This document shows, in pieces, positions 8,272 through 16,796 of a stretch of 64,000 nucleotides of DNA (positions are counted from its first letter, which is position 1; every line of letters begins with the position of its first letter). The notes beneath the pieces were generated by a model that worked only from the letters and a program-made list of their open reading frames with translations, searched no databases and was not told the DNA's origin. The position numbers were made by a program, and so were the translations under genes. Source of the DNA: Dysgonamonadaceae bacterium (GTDB lineage Bacteria; Bacteroidota; Bacteroidia; Bacteroidales; Azobacteroidaceae); NCBI GenBank assembly GCA_031260045.1, contig JAIRKO010000016.1:1-64000 (forward strand). The letters are read 5' to 3'.

Positions 8272-9168
8272 TTATTTTTTCAAAAGTTCCAAATCGCTGG
8301 AGGACGCGGGGAAAATATTCCGCAGCAAATCGTAGGTATTTTTTTTCTCTTCGGCGGTAGCATTGCTTGCGACAGACACGATTTCGCTTAGTTTGCAATC
8401 GGCGAACATTTGAAGCAGCACTTCGGAATTGCGCACGTTGCGTATATCTTTCAGGATGGGCAAAGCGTTGAGTATCGTAGTCCTGCCCCGATCGGGATTG
8501 GCAGCCATTTCGTCCAGTCCCTTTCGGTGATAGGTGTACCAAAACTCGCGATAAGGCTTCACCGCCTCGTCCAGAAAGGCATTGATGATGGAAGTCCGAC
8601 TGCGATTGTCGTCAAAAGCCGACCAGCCCGTCCAGCCCGAACCCGCCTGCGCCTGCGTAGCCATATTCTGCGCTTCCTGATAAAAAACGCTTCCGCCGAA
8701 AGGCGAAAAACTGTCGAAATCCTGAGCCAGTATCAGTTGGCAATAAAAAACCAGCGTAGCGACCAGATTATTGTCAATCATGGTTGAGGTATATTCCAAA
8801 GGCTGGTTTTCCATATATTCAAATTCCAGTTTCGTATCGCGGTAATTCAGGGTGGTGGTTACATACGAGGCGTTGTACACCGGGCGGCGCGACTGCACAA
8901 ACAGTTCGGACTTGAAACTGTTGTCCGACGTTTGTTCAAGAATGGTGAGTGAAAAAGAGCAGTCAATCTTTTCATTCTGCGTCAGATTGACGCCGCTCCA
9001 CTGCGTTTCGTTGATTAAACGGTTCATTGCCTGTTCCAGCGAGGTAAAAACGTTTTTGTTGGGGCTTTGAATCCGGTCGCTGTTGACCGAAACTTTGGCG
9101 TTTAATTCCCCCGCGTGCATTTGTATTACGTGGAAAAAGAGCAGGATGAACAGTTGGAAATATTTCAT
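8272..9168 (-). CDS. DUF4835 family exported protein
   Basis: A 298-residue protein with an N-terminal signal peptide (YFQLFILLFFHVIQMHAGEL). The body matches the Bacteroidetes family DUF4835: ELNAKVSVNSDRIQ at the mature start, then YVTTTLNYRDTKLEFEY, and the conserved region ILAQDFDSFSPFGG. Members usually sit just before recN, as here. Some annotations link the family to the type IX secretion system (PorD), which I recall but cannot confirm from sequence; the 1190-residue protein at 41382 has a possible sorting tail for that system. Probably periplasmic or outer-membrane associated. Confidence 0.85.
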   Translation of the reverse strand: MKYFQLFILLFFHVIQMHAGELNAKVSVNSDRIQSPNKNVFTSLEQAMNRLINETQWSGVNLTQNEKIDCSFSLTILEQTSDNSFKSELFVQSRRPVYNASYVTTTLNYRDTKLEFEYMENQPLEYTSTMIDNNLVATLVFYCQLILAQDFDSFSPFGGSVFYQEAQNMATQAQAGSGWTGWSAFDDNRSRTSIINAFLDEAVKPYREFWYTYHRKGLDEMAANPDRGRTTILNALPILKDIRNVRNSEVLLQMFADCKLSEIVSVASNATAEEKKNTYDLLRNIFPASSSDLELLKK

Positions 9169-9263
9169 GATGAAAATAAGAATAAACTTCGTATATTGAA
9201 AACGATGGAAATTAACAAATATTGTTTGGAGATGTAAAGTTTTAATGTTGTTGCGGGGCTAAC

Positions 9264-9382
9264 CGTCATTGCAAACCGCGAAGCGGGAATGGATTTGTAC
9301 GCGAAGATGCAAAGACGCAAAAATACCGCTACGGAAACGCGAAGTAATGCTTTAACAAAACTTCGCGCCTTAGCGTATACTT
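9264..9382 (+). repeat. Fragment of element A joined to element C, copy 1
   Basis: Positions 9264-9286 (CGTCATTGCAAACCGCGAAG) match one end of element A. Positions 9293-9382 begin ATTTGTACGCGAAGATGC and end CGCGCCTTAGCGTATAC, the two ends being inverted copies. Other element C copies lie at 19041-19077, 20253-20281, 34309-34331 and 41192-41210. The stop codon of the helicase gene lies in the right end. Apart from this repeat the 200-base gap 9169-9369 holds nothing recognisable. Confidence 0.75.
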
Positions 9383-12207
9383 ACAATATGCTCTATCAAC
9401 CCCCGATAAAGCTTCTCCCCCCCAAGCAACTCATCATTCCCAACAATAAAAAGCCGCTTGCGGGCGCGCGTCAGCGCAACGTTGAGTTTGCGGTCGATGC
9501 GCGTGCCGTTTTCCTCCATCCAGTTTGGCAGGGCGGCTAAGCGGCTTTCCGTTTTCACGCAAAACGAATAGATGATGGCGTCCCGCTGGCTGCCCTGAAA
9601 ACGTTCGACCGTATCGACCATAATGTCGGCAAGCGCGTTTATCCCGGATTCCTGCAACAGTTTGCGGATTAAAGCAATCTGATTTCTATAAGGCGTAATA
9701 ATCCCAATATCATCGGGATTGAAAACGTCGTCGGCAGAAGGTTCCGCATACAGTTCGCGGCAAATTTCCAACACTTTCAACGCTTCATTGAGGTTCGCCC
9801 TATCCGAAGGTTCATTTTCCAACGGCTTAACGGAATAAAAACGCAAGCGGCTGCGATCCGTCCATTCCTCCATTTGGTGCGGTAACCCGGCTGTTTCCAG
9901 CCTGTCGTCGTAGAAATGCCGCGAAGGAAAAGCCGCAATCGCCGGATGCATCCGCCCCTGCCGCGTGAGCATGGCGCAGGCGAAACCATCCGCGCCGTAT
10001 TTGCGATAAAGCCGTTCAAACAGGGAATTGCTCAAATCGGTCAACCCGACGGCATTGAGCGCCGGTTCGCTCACGCGGCTTTCCTCCTTGCTTTGCAGGA
10101 CAATCGCCGGCAATTGTTTGTGGTCGCCTATCAGCACAAAGCGGTCGACAGCGTTTTCGCCATCGCCGTTCCGGACGCAGAGAACGCCCAAAAGGTGAGG
10201 CTCCAAGAGTTGGGTCGCCTCGTCGATAAGGGCTAAGTTGAAATGTTTCAACCGGAACAGTTCCGGCTTGTTCCAGACCGCCGCCGCCGTCCCGACAAAC
10301 ACCCGACATTTCCCGATAACCTCCGCCACATCCCGCCGATTATTGCACGTATTCAACGCATTTTCCAGCAGATACGGACGAAACGCCGGCGCACAGTTCA
10401 ATTCGCTACCCAGCCGAATGTACGGAAGCGCGCGGCTAACGCCGGCAAGGGCTTTGCAAATCTCGTCCACCGCGCGATTGGTGTAGGCAAGCAGCAGCAC
10501 GTTGTGCCCGTCCGTTTGGAGTTCGGTTTCGACCATCCCTTTCAGGGCGATGGAGGTTTTGCCGGTGCCGGGCGGTCCCACGAGGAGGCTGATGGGATGA
10601 TCGTTAAACCGCCCCCCCAATATCAACGCCTTGCGGTCGCGGTTGGCGTGAAGAAAAGCGGACAAAGCCCTGAACATCCCCGCGAAAGTCGTATCCATAT
10701 AATCGTGTTCAACGGCATAGAGGGCGTTGGCGTTCCAAACCTGCGGGTTTTTCTGCTTGTTGCGCAGCCGGATGATTATCCTGTCGCTTTCCAGCAGTTC
10801 GATTACGCCCTTGAACACCTGATGGTTGTTGACCGTATCCGCCGCCGTGTCGCGCCGATATAAAACCACCGAGTCGCCCGGACGGAAATTCGGCAAAAAC
10901 AGGTCGTCGCGGGCGGGGATTTGCAGGCACACGGCGGGGTTGTCGTCCGCCGCGCGGTTGTCGGTGATTGTCAGGTCGTGCAGCAGTTCGCCGGCAGCGA
11001 GTTTGTCCTCAAAAGGCGCGTTCCACATGATCGCCGCCCTTTTCGCGCCCTCATCTTCGCGTTCGCCGGCTTTGGAAAGCCACAGTTCTTTCGCCAAGAA
11101 CGTATAAACCCGCAGGAAATAAGCCTTTTCCGTTTCGTTCAGCGCAGCAAAAGCCGCCGCAAAACGGTCGATGGAAGGCGCCAGATAATTGTTGAAAAAC
11201 TTACCGGAAAGGGCTTTCGTATTCAGGGTTTTGGAGTGCATTTGCGCGAGCAGTTCGCCGGTCAGGGCGGCGTCGTTTGCCGTATGCAGCGCATATTCCC
11301 GCGCCGTAATCTGGTTTCTGAGGCGCAGGGCTGCCTGCAACTGTTTGCGGGAGTGTCTTTCCAGACTTAAAAGCGGATACTTGGAATAAAGCAAATAGGA
11401 ACGCACGTCGTCGGCTTTCAAACCCAAGTTAAACTCCAATACGGCAAGATAGAGAATCATTTGCGTGTAATGGCTTTCCGTCGACCGGACGAACCTGCCG
11501 CTATGGAAATCCTGAAAGGCTTTCCCCGATTTCAATTCAATAAAAGCCGAACAGTCGCTCAGCATCAAGTCCAAACGCCCCTGCAAACCTAAGGCGTTGC
11601 AGACAAAGGCGGGTTCTAACATCACTTTCTCCCTGTCAATGTAGGTTTTCGGGAAAACCTGCCGCACGATGTAACTGATATTATCAAACTGTTTCCGGCT
11701 CGCGGCGAAGAACTCTATTTCCGTTTCCGGGTCTTTCAACGCCTCGCAAGTTGTGAACTCAAACGCCGAAGCCTTGAACATCTTTCGTATGGCTGATTGA
11801 TATTCCACAGGACTTTCGGCGCTTTCGTTCAGCAATTCGTCAATGAAAAAATTCGCCATATTCCCAAGCAGGATGGAGGGCGTCATTTCCTTTTCCCGAA
11901 AGCGCGACAGGGTATAATTCAGGAAATGATTCCCGTGAGGGCGAAAACACTCGGCAAGCGCGCTGATGTCGAGCAAATAATCCGGCTCAAACACCAGAAA
12001 CTCCGCGCTGACCGTTGCCGCATCCGCCGTAACGTTCAGCAAATTAAACACGTTTCCCGGACGGAGAATAGACGATAATTCGGCTAATTCCTGCAACTGA
12101 TCAGGAGTGCAGACCAGCGTAAGCGGTTGTTTGCTTTCGGTTTCGGCAAACAGGTTCGCGCCGGCAAATGCTTTGAAAACTACTCTGAGGACTTTTGTCT
12201 TTTTCAT
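9370..12207 (-). CDS. Dna2-like superfamily 1 helicase with PD-(D/E)XK nuclease domain
   Basis: A 945-residue protein. The N-terminal half holds a Cas4/RecB-type nuclease core: GRLDLMLSDCSAFIELKSGK with Glu224-x-Lys226 as the catalytic pair, followed by HYTQMILYLAVLEF. The C-terminal half is an SF1 helicase of the Upf1/Dna2 kind: Walker A VGPPGTGKTS (Lys550), Walker B LIDEATQ (Glu663), then LTRQGRMHPAIA, VDTVERFQGSQRDAIIY and LNVALTRARKRLFIVGN. No clear four-cysteine iron-sulphur cluster is visible. Such proteins process DNA ends; stand-alone copies occur in Bacteroidetes, and related ones occur in defence islands. A -7 box ends five bases from the ATG, so the mRNA may be leaderless. The stop codon lies in element C. 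Confidence 0.88.
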   Translation of the reverse strand: MKKTKVLRVVFKAFAGANLFAETESKQPLTLVCTPDQLQELAELSSILRPGNVFNLLNVTADAATVSAEFLVFEPDYLLDISALAECFRPHGNHFLNYTLSRFREKEMTPSILLGNMANFFIDELLNESAESPVEYQSAIRKMFKASAFEFTTCEALKDPETEIEFFAASRKQFDNISYIVRQVFPKTYIDREKVMLEPAFVCNALGLQGRLDLMLSDCSAFIELKSGKAFQDFHSGRFVRSTESHYTQMILYLAVLEFNLGLKADDVRSYLLYSKYPLLSLERHSRKQLQAALRLRNQITAREYALHTANDAALTGELLAQMHSKTLNTKALSGKFFNNYLAPSIDRFAAAFAALNETEKAYFLRVYTFLAKELWLSKAGEREDEGAKRAAIMWNAPFEDKLAAGELLHDLTITDNRAADDNPAVCLQIPARDDLFLPNFRPGDSVVLYRRDTAADTVNNHQVFKGVIELLESDRIIIRLRNKQKNPQVWNANALYAVEHDYMDTTFAGMFRALSAFLHANRDRKALILGGRFNDHPISLLVGPPGTGKTSIALKGMVETELQTDGHNVLLLAYTNRAVDEICKALAGVSRALPYIRLGSELNCAPAFRPYLLENALNTCNNRRDVAEVIGKCRVFVGTAAAVWNKPELFRLKHFNLALIDEATQLLEPHLLGVLCVRNGDGENAVDRFVLIGDHKQLPAIVLQSKEESRVSEPALNAVGLTDLSNSLFERLYRKYGADGFACAMLTRQGRMHPAIAAFPSRHFYDDRLETAGLPHQMEEWTDRSRLRFYSVKPLENEPSDRANLNEALKVLEICRELYAEPSADDVFNPDDIGIITPYRNQIALIRKLLQESGINALADIMVDTVERFQGSQRDAIIYSFCVKTESRLAALPNWMEENGTRIDRKLNVALTRARKRLFIVGNDELLGGEKLYRGLIEHIVSIR

Positions 12208-12211
12208 AGTG

Positions 12212-12219
12212 CAAAGGTA
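12212..12219 (-). promoter_or_regulatory. -7 box TACCTTTG abutting the helicase start codon
   Basis: Exact TAnnTTTG match on the minus strand ending only four bases before the ATG at 12207. With the usual spacing from this box to the transcription start, the transcript would begin at or next to the start codon. Confidence 0.55.
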
Positions 12220-12257
12220 GTAAATAATAGTTAATGATTAATACCGCACACGTAATT

Positions 12258-12309
12258 CCGGATTGCTTCACCGCTGCGCGGGTTGCAATAACGTAGCGTA
12301 GACGCTACG
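12258..12309 (+). repeat. Fragment of element A plus element F hairpin
   Basis: Positions 12258-12293 (CCGGATTGCTTCACCGCTGC and on) match the element A end. Positions 12292-12309 form a perfect hairpin (GTAGCGT, loop AG, ACGCTAC). Similar sequence followed by CCGAGCG occurs at 45135-45160. The stop codon of the DUF6261 gene lies inside this hairpin. Confidence 0.65.
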
Positions 12310-13036
12310 CCGAGCGCACATTACGCCGCCCCTTCCTCTGCGCCAGAATATCTTTATACCGCTTAAAAACCGCATTCAGTTTTGAAATAAAATCCCGATA
12401 TTGCGCCTCGCCGTTCACCCGCGTCATGGCTTCGATTTGGTAGAGAATTGCGCGCAGGGCTTTGTCGGTAGCGGCGCGGGCGTCTACCATGCGCACGGTG
12501 GCGGGACGGTGCGCGACTTCATCATAGCGTTTCGTCATCAGGTTTTTGAAGGCTTGGTTTTCGGCAGCGAGCGCAGTAAGCCAGTCGTTTAGCGCGAGCG
12601 CGGATATTGACGCGGAATAATTGCCTGCGGAAAATTCGCGGATAAAATCGTCGATAGCGGCGGTTTTCTGATCATATGTTTTGATGCAGACATTGCCGTA
12701 ATGTTCCATAACGATTTCAATTTGCGCGGCGGCGCTCCGTTTCGCGGCGTCAAAATGGTGAAGCAACGATTTCACAGCGTCAATAAACCCGCGATAAATC
12801 TCGTTGCGGCGGCGATCCCCTTCCTGAATCTCATGAGTGTATGGGCTTTTGCGGATTACGTCGAGCAACGATATTTCGGTCGTAAATGCCGGTTTGTACG
12901 CCGCGTATTGTTTGACAATCCCCAGCGTTTGCGGGGTAAATTTCTCAATTATGTCAATTACATTTTCATTTAACTCTATGTGGGTTTCGTTGCGCAAACG
13001 TACAAAATCCAATCGAATAATTAAATTTTTCATCAT
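12305..13036 (-). CDS. DUF6261 family protein
   Basis: A 243-residue, mostly helical protein with no signal peptide and no membrane segment. It resembles the Bacteroidales family DUF6261: an N-terminal MKNLIIRLDFVRLRNETH, a middle IQEGDRRRNEIYRGFIDAVKSL, and a C-terminal RDFISKLNAVFKRYKDILAQR. The function of the family is unknown to me. It lies downstream of the helicase start and upstream array: its promoter region is the 43-bp palindromic repeat array, several units of which carry a minus-strand -7 box. Its last two residues and stop come from hairpin element F. Two adjacent ATG codons at the start are possible. Confidence 0.75.
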   Translation of the reverse strand: MMKNLIIRLDFVRLRNETHIELNENVIDIIEKFTPQTLGIVKQYAAYKPAFTTEISLLDVIRKSPYTHEIQEGDRRRNEIYRGFIDAVKSLLHHFDAAKRSAAAQIEIVMEHYGNVCIKTYDQKTAAIDDFIREFSAGNYSASISALALNDWLTALAAENQAFKNLMTKRYDEVAHRPATVRMVDARAATDKALRAILYQIEAMTRVNGEAQYRDFISKLNAVFKRYKDILAQRKGRRNVRSA

Positions 13037-13077
13037 ATATTTATTACTAAAATGTCGGTTATTAGTATTGTTTTATA

Positions 13078-13311
13078 TTTTGTGTATTACACAAAAATCA
13101 AAATTATATCTTATGCAGTTTTTTGTATATTACACAAAAATATAAATTATATCTCATATAGGCTTTTGTGTATTACACAAAAGTATAAATTATATCTCGC
13201 GCAGGCTTTTGTGTATTACACAAAAGTATAAATTAGGTCTCGCGTAGGCTTTTGTGTAATACACAAAAGTACAAATTATATCTTGCGTAGCCTTTTGTGT
13301 ATATAATTTTA
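13078..13311 (-). repeat. Tandem array, 43-bp period, of 19-bp palindromes
   Basis: Five units plus one degenerate half unit. The palindrome TTTTGTGTATTACACAAAA (or a near copy) starts at 13078, 13121, 13164, 13207 and 13250, and a half copy at 13293: the period is exactly 43 each time. The 24-base linkers are also conserved (units 3 and 4: GTATAAATTA, then CTCGCG and AGGC), so this is a tandem repeat, not a CRISPR. On the minus strand the linker-palindrome joint reads TACTTTTG or TATTTTTG in units 2 to 5, a match to the -7 box, pointing at the DUF6261 gene. The palindromes would then overlap the transcription starts, as operators do. The 366-base gap 13037-13402 holds this array and the next promoter and no gene. 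Confidence 0.9.
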
Positions 13312-13402
13312 TCCCGCAAATGTACGTAAAATATTTTATTAATGGTTAATGATTATATGGGGTAGGGGGGAGGCATAATTTGGCAGTACCAACAAAATCC
13401 CC

Positions 13403-13410
13403 TACATTTG
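13403..13410 (+). promoter_or_regulatory. -7 box TACATTTG of the polysaccharide locus
   Basis: Exact TAnnTTTG match, six bases before the ATG at 13417. It overlaps another in-frame start at 13408, which is thereby excluded. The transcript may be leaderless. Confidence 0.6.
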
Positions 13411-13416
13411 CAGCAC

Positions 13417-14535
13417 ATGATTCATTTCTCAAACCTGCAAAAAGCAAATGCGCAATATGCCGACGAATTGAAACGCACCGCCGCCGAAGTCATTGATTCC
13501 GGCAGATTTCTGCAAGGGGAAAGGGTTGTGGCGTTTGAACGGCAGCTTGCGAAGTATCTGGGCGTGCGCCATGCGGTTGCCTGCGCCAGCGGATTAGACG
13601 CTTTGCGGCTCATTTTGAGGGCATACATCGTAACCGGCGCGATGGCGGAAGGCGATGAGGTAATCGTGCCTGCCAATACGTTCATCGCATCCATTCTGGC
13701 AATCACGGACAACCGGCTAAAACCGGCGTTGGCGGAGCCGGACATTCACACCTGCAACCTCTCGATTCCCGACCTTGAAACGCACATCACTCCCCGCACC
13801 AAAGCGATTATGGCGGTTCATCTCTATGGGCGCGCCTGCTGGTCGGACGCGCTGCAAACGACCGCCGCAACACATCATTTGAAAATCATAGAAGACAATG
13901 CGCAGGCGATGGGCGCTTGCTGTTTGCACAACGGGATGATAAGGCATACCGGAGGGTTGGGCGATGCGGCGGGCAACAGTTTTTATCCTGCCAAAAACTT
14001 AGGCGCTTTGGGCGATGCGGGGGCGGTAACGACCAACGACGATGCGCTGGCGGAAACCGTTCGGGCGTTGGGGAATTACGGTTCCCGCCGGAAATACGTC
14101 TTTGAATATGCCGGTCTCAATAGCCGGATGGACGAGATGCAGGCGGCGTTCCTTTCCGTGAAGTTAAAATATTTGGATACGGAAAACGAAATCCGGCGGC
14201 GAATTGCGCGTTATTACACGGAAAACATACGCAATGAGAAAATTTGCCTGCCTTTGCCGCCCGAACACAAGGATGCGCATGCGTATCACCTGTTTGTCAT
14301 CAGAACGGAAAATAGGGACGATTTGCATGCCTATCTGAGACGGCGCGGTGTGGAGGTTTTGATACATTATCCGATTCCGCCCCACAGGCAAAAGGCGTAT
14401 CAGGATGCGGACTGGAATACGCGGGATTTTCCGGTTACGGAAACCATCCATCGCCAAGTGTTGAGCCTGCCGCTAAGCCCTGTGATGACAGAGGAAGAAG
14501 TGAAAAAGACGGTTGATTTGTTGAATCGCTATTGA
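13417..14535 (+). CDS. DegT/DnrJ/EryC1 sugar nucleotide aminotransferase
   Basis: A 372-residue PLP enzyme that turns a keto group of a nucleotide sugar into an amino group; it resembles the dTDP-3-keto-6-deoxyhexose 3-aminotransferases (FdtB/QdtB). Visible parts: [20 protein letters not shown], the ligand site [25 protein letters not shown], the Asp of [10 protein letters not shown], the Schiff-base lysine in [16 protein letters not shown], and [15 protein letters not shown]. Fold type I and length are normal. It opens a plus-strand run of glycan genes, so the amino sugar probably goes into a surface polysaccharide. The partner ketoisomerase and dehydratase are not in the window, so the exact sugar is unknown. 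Confidence 0.92.
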   Translation: MIHFSNLQKANAQYADELKRTAAEVIDSGRFLQGERVVAFERQLAKYLGVRHAVACASGLDALRLILRAYIVTGAMAEGDEVIVPANTFIASILAITDNRLKPALAEPDIHTCNLSIPDLETHITPRTKAIMAVHLYGRACWSDALQTTAATHHLKIIEDNAQAMGACCLHNGMIRHTGGLGDAAGNSFYPAKNLGALGDAGAVTTNDDALAETVRALGNYGSRRKYVFEYAGLNSRMDEMQAAFLSVKLKYLDTENEIRRRIARYYTENIRNEKICLPLPPEHKDAHAYHLFVIRTENRDDLHAYLRRRGVEVLIHYPIPPHRQKAYQDADWNTRDFPVTETIHRQVLSLPLSPVMTEEEVKKTVDLLNRY

Positions 14536-14554
14536 TTAAAAAACTAATAATCGT

Positions 14555-15466
14555 ATGGACAACCCATTAGTCTCAGTAATCGTATCAAGCTACAACCACG
14601 AAAAATACATCGAAAAATGTATTGCGAGCATCGTAAATCAAACCTACAAAAATATAGAGCTGATCGTTGTTGACGACGGTTCGCACGACAATTCCCGCGC
14701 GATACTCGAAAGACTTCAAAAACAACACGGTTTCTTTCTGGAATGCCAGTCAAACAGCGGGCTGGCGAAAACGCTGAACAAGGCGATACGCAACTATTCG
14801 CACGGGAAATACATTGCCGGATGCGGTTCCGACGACTACCCGACGGCAGACCGGATTGAAAAACAGGTCAAATACCTGGAAGCCCATCCGGAATATGCAA
14901 TGGTTTGCGGGAAGGCGCACGTCGTGGACGGCAACGGCAAACCGCTTGACATGCGGATTATAGACCCGGTCGCGGATCCGGTGAAAAGCCTGCAATTTGA
15001 ATCCCTCATTGAGCGTAATCCGATTCCGGCGTCGACGGTCATGCTGCGCAAGGACGTGTGGGAAAAGTGCGGCGGGTACAGCGAAAATACCCTGATTGAA
15101 GACCTTGATATGTGGCTCAAAATCGCACACGACTACAAAATCGGTTACATAAACGAATATCTGGCTTATTACCGCTGGCATGGGGAGAATATTTCCTGTC
15201 GGACGGCGGACATGTGCCGCGCCGTGTGGCATATCCTTTTGAGTTGGAAAGACAGGGTGCATCCCGCTTTTGCGCGGAGAATGTCGGCAAGGAAGAGCGC
15301 GTGTTTTTTTAGCGTGCTGGCGAGGCTGCACAAGAAAGAGGCGCTTCAATACTTGAAATGGAGCGTGGGGTATCGTTATTTTGATTCTTATATGTTGGTT
15401 AATTATTTGAAAGGGGCGGGGAAATTGGCGTTTTATTGGGGGAAGGGTTATAAAACATGGAACTAA
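14555..15466 (+). CDS. Glycosyltransferase family 2
   Basis: A 303-residue GT-A fold transferase that adds a sugar from a nucleotide donor to the growing glycan on the cytoplasmic side. The N-terminal PLVSVIVSSYNHEKYIEKC, the first acidic motif IVVDDGSHDNS and the metal-site-like CGSDDYPTADR are all present, followed by IEDLDMWLKIA, the acceptor-side motif, and YYRWHGENIS. It starts 19 bases after the aminotransferase stop, so the two are probably co-transcribed. The stop codon lies in the inverted repeat E1. Donor and linkage cannot be told. Confidence 0.9.
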   Translation: MDNPLVSVIVSSYNHEKYIEKCIASIVNQTYKNIELIVVDDGSHDNSRAILERLQKQHGFFLECQSNSGLAKTLNKAIRNYSHGKYIAGCGSDDYPTADRIEKQVKYLEAHPEYAMVCGKAHVVDGNGKPLDMRIIDPVADPVKSLQFESLIERNPIPASTVMLRKDVWEKCGGYSENTLIEDLDMWLKIAHDYKIGYINEYLAYYRWHGENISCRTADMCRAVWHILLSWKDRVHPAFARRMSARKSACFFSVLARLHKKEALQYLKWSVGYRYFDSYMLVNYLKGAGKLAFYWGKGYKTWN

Positions 15467-15503
15467 GGGTTGTCATTATTCTTGGTTCTTAGTTCTTAGT
15501 TCT
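15460..15503 (+). repeat. Element E, copy 1 (AACTAAG inverted repeat)
   Basis: The left part GGAACTAAG and the right part CTTGGTTCTTAGTTCTTAGT are complementary in part. The right arm, read in reverse, matches 38001-38023 (AACTAAGAG, then TTAAGAACCAAG). The stop of the GT2 gene (TAA at 15464) lies in the left arm and the next gene starts at the right edge. Confidence 0.55.
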
Positions 15504-16796
15504 ATGAAGTATTTACTAAAAGTCATCATCCTATTTTTAATCGTTTTCAACTTCCACGTTCCGGCAATACACTATTCCTGCACGGTGGCGGTAATCTTTT
15601 GTGTATTATACGGCGTGATGTTCAAACGCGCGTCGCTGTTCACCTATTTCGCTTACAGGCACTGTTTCACCATCCTGTTTTGGACATTCCTGATGGTCGT
15701 TATCAACGTCGTGATTTCCGCGCTCCACGAACGGTTTTCGATAGACGTAATCAAGCGGTTTGTGGTGCAGGGCTACATGCTGTGCTGTTTGGTATTCGCA
15801 CTTCCGTTTTTGATTGACAAAAAGGCGGCGGCATTCAAAGACGCCATCGCCGTTATCTGTGGCGCATTTGCTTTGCAAGGGCTGATTCACCTGTTGGGTT
15901 TTTTTATAAGTCCGATGGGCGAATTTCTTTTTTCTCTGCACTCAAAAGCGTTACAGGACGCGGCTTTCGATACGACGCGCAACATCGACCGCTTCCGGTT
16001 TTATTCCCTCACCGGCAGCCCGTTTTTTGAACTTCCGGCGGCTTACGGGGTTGCCTGCATCCTATTTTTCAGGATGCAACTCATGCCCGGTCAAAAACAC
16101 CTGAAAGGCGCAACCGCTTTCTTGGTGATGGTTTTACTGATACTCGGCATTGCGCTTTCGGGGCGAACCGGTTTTATCGGTTTGGGGCTGGGCGTGTTGC
16201 TGTATGTCGTTTTCAACTGGCGTAATTTTTCCCTGATGGGCAGGCATATTGTAAGAATCTCCGGCGGGCTGGCGCTTTTGACGGTTATATTTTATACAAC
16301 GCTGACGCCGCAACAAAAAGACGATTTTACTAACCAACTTTTGCCGTTTGCGCTGGAGGCGTATTACGAATGGGAAATCACGGGAGAACTTGCCACCGCG
16401 TCGACCGACGACCTTATCAAGGAGCATTATTATCCGCTGGATACGGAAACCATCCTCTGGGGCAGGGGCGGCAATTCGGACAGCGGCATCGGCTTTCGCC
16501 ACACCGACGCCGGTTACATGAACAGCGTCATGTTCGGCGGCGTTTTTTATGTGCTGCTTTTGGCGTTTTATCAATATTTATATTTCCGGCAACCGATGAG
16601 GCTTTCCCGACGGCTACAGTCGAGGGAAGGGAAGATTAATTTCTTCTGTTTTTTCATTCTGTTTGCCCACATGTTTATTTTGGAATACAAGGGAAATGCG
16701 CTTGGAACGCAGCATATAACGGAAGTATTGCTGCTCTACATCGGCTTTTCTTTTTTAATCGAACAATACGCTTTGGAAGACGGGGAGGAGGAATGA
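15504..16796 (+). CDS. O-antigen polymerase/ligase-like membrane protein (Wzy/WaaL type)
   Basis: A 430-residue protein with about ten to twelve hydrophobic segments (for example VIILFLIVFNFHVPAIHY, ILFWTFLMVVINVVISAL, ILFFRMQLM, FLVMVLLILGIALSGRTGFI) and a large polar loop near residues 270-350 with the conserved-looking ETILWGRGGNSDSGIGFRHT and TDAGYMNSVMFGG. The SGRTGFIGLGLG and loop arrangement are typical of the O-antigen ligase/polymerase family. It would polymerise or transfer undecaprenyl-linked repeat units on the periplasmic side. It overlaps the next gene by four bases (ATGA), so they are translationally coupled. Confidence 0.8.
   Translation: MKYLLKVIILFLIVFNFHVPAIHYSCTVAVIFCVLYGVMFKRASLFTYFAYRHCFTILFWTFLMVVINVVISALHERFSIDVIKRFVVQGYMLCCLVFALPFLIDKKAAAFKDAIAVICGAFALQGLIHLLGFFISPMGEFLFSLHSKALQDAAFDTTRNIDRFRFYSLTGSPFFELPAAYGVACILFFRMQLMPGQKHLKGATAFLVMVLLILGIALSGRTGFIGLGLGVLLYVVFNWRNFSLMGRHIVRISGGLALLTVIFYTTLTPQQKDDFTNQLLPFALEAYYEWEITGELATASTDDLIKEHYYPLDTETILWGRGGNSDSGIGFRHTDAGYMNSVMFGGVFYVLLLAFYQYLYFRQPMRLSRRLQSREGKINFFCFFILFAHMFILEYKGNALGTQHITEVLLLYIGFSFLIEQYALEDGEEE

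Noticed and set aside
13078-13311. The 43-bp array as a CRISPR array
   Set aside because: The 24-base linkers are nearly the same in every unit, the repeat core is a near-perfect palindrome, and no cas gene is near. It is a tandem repeat.
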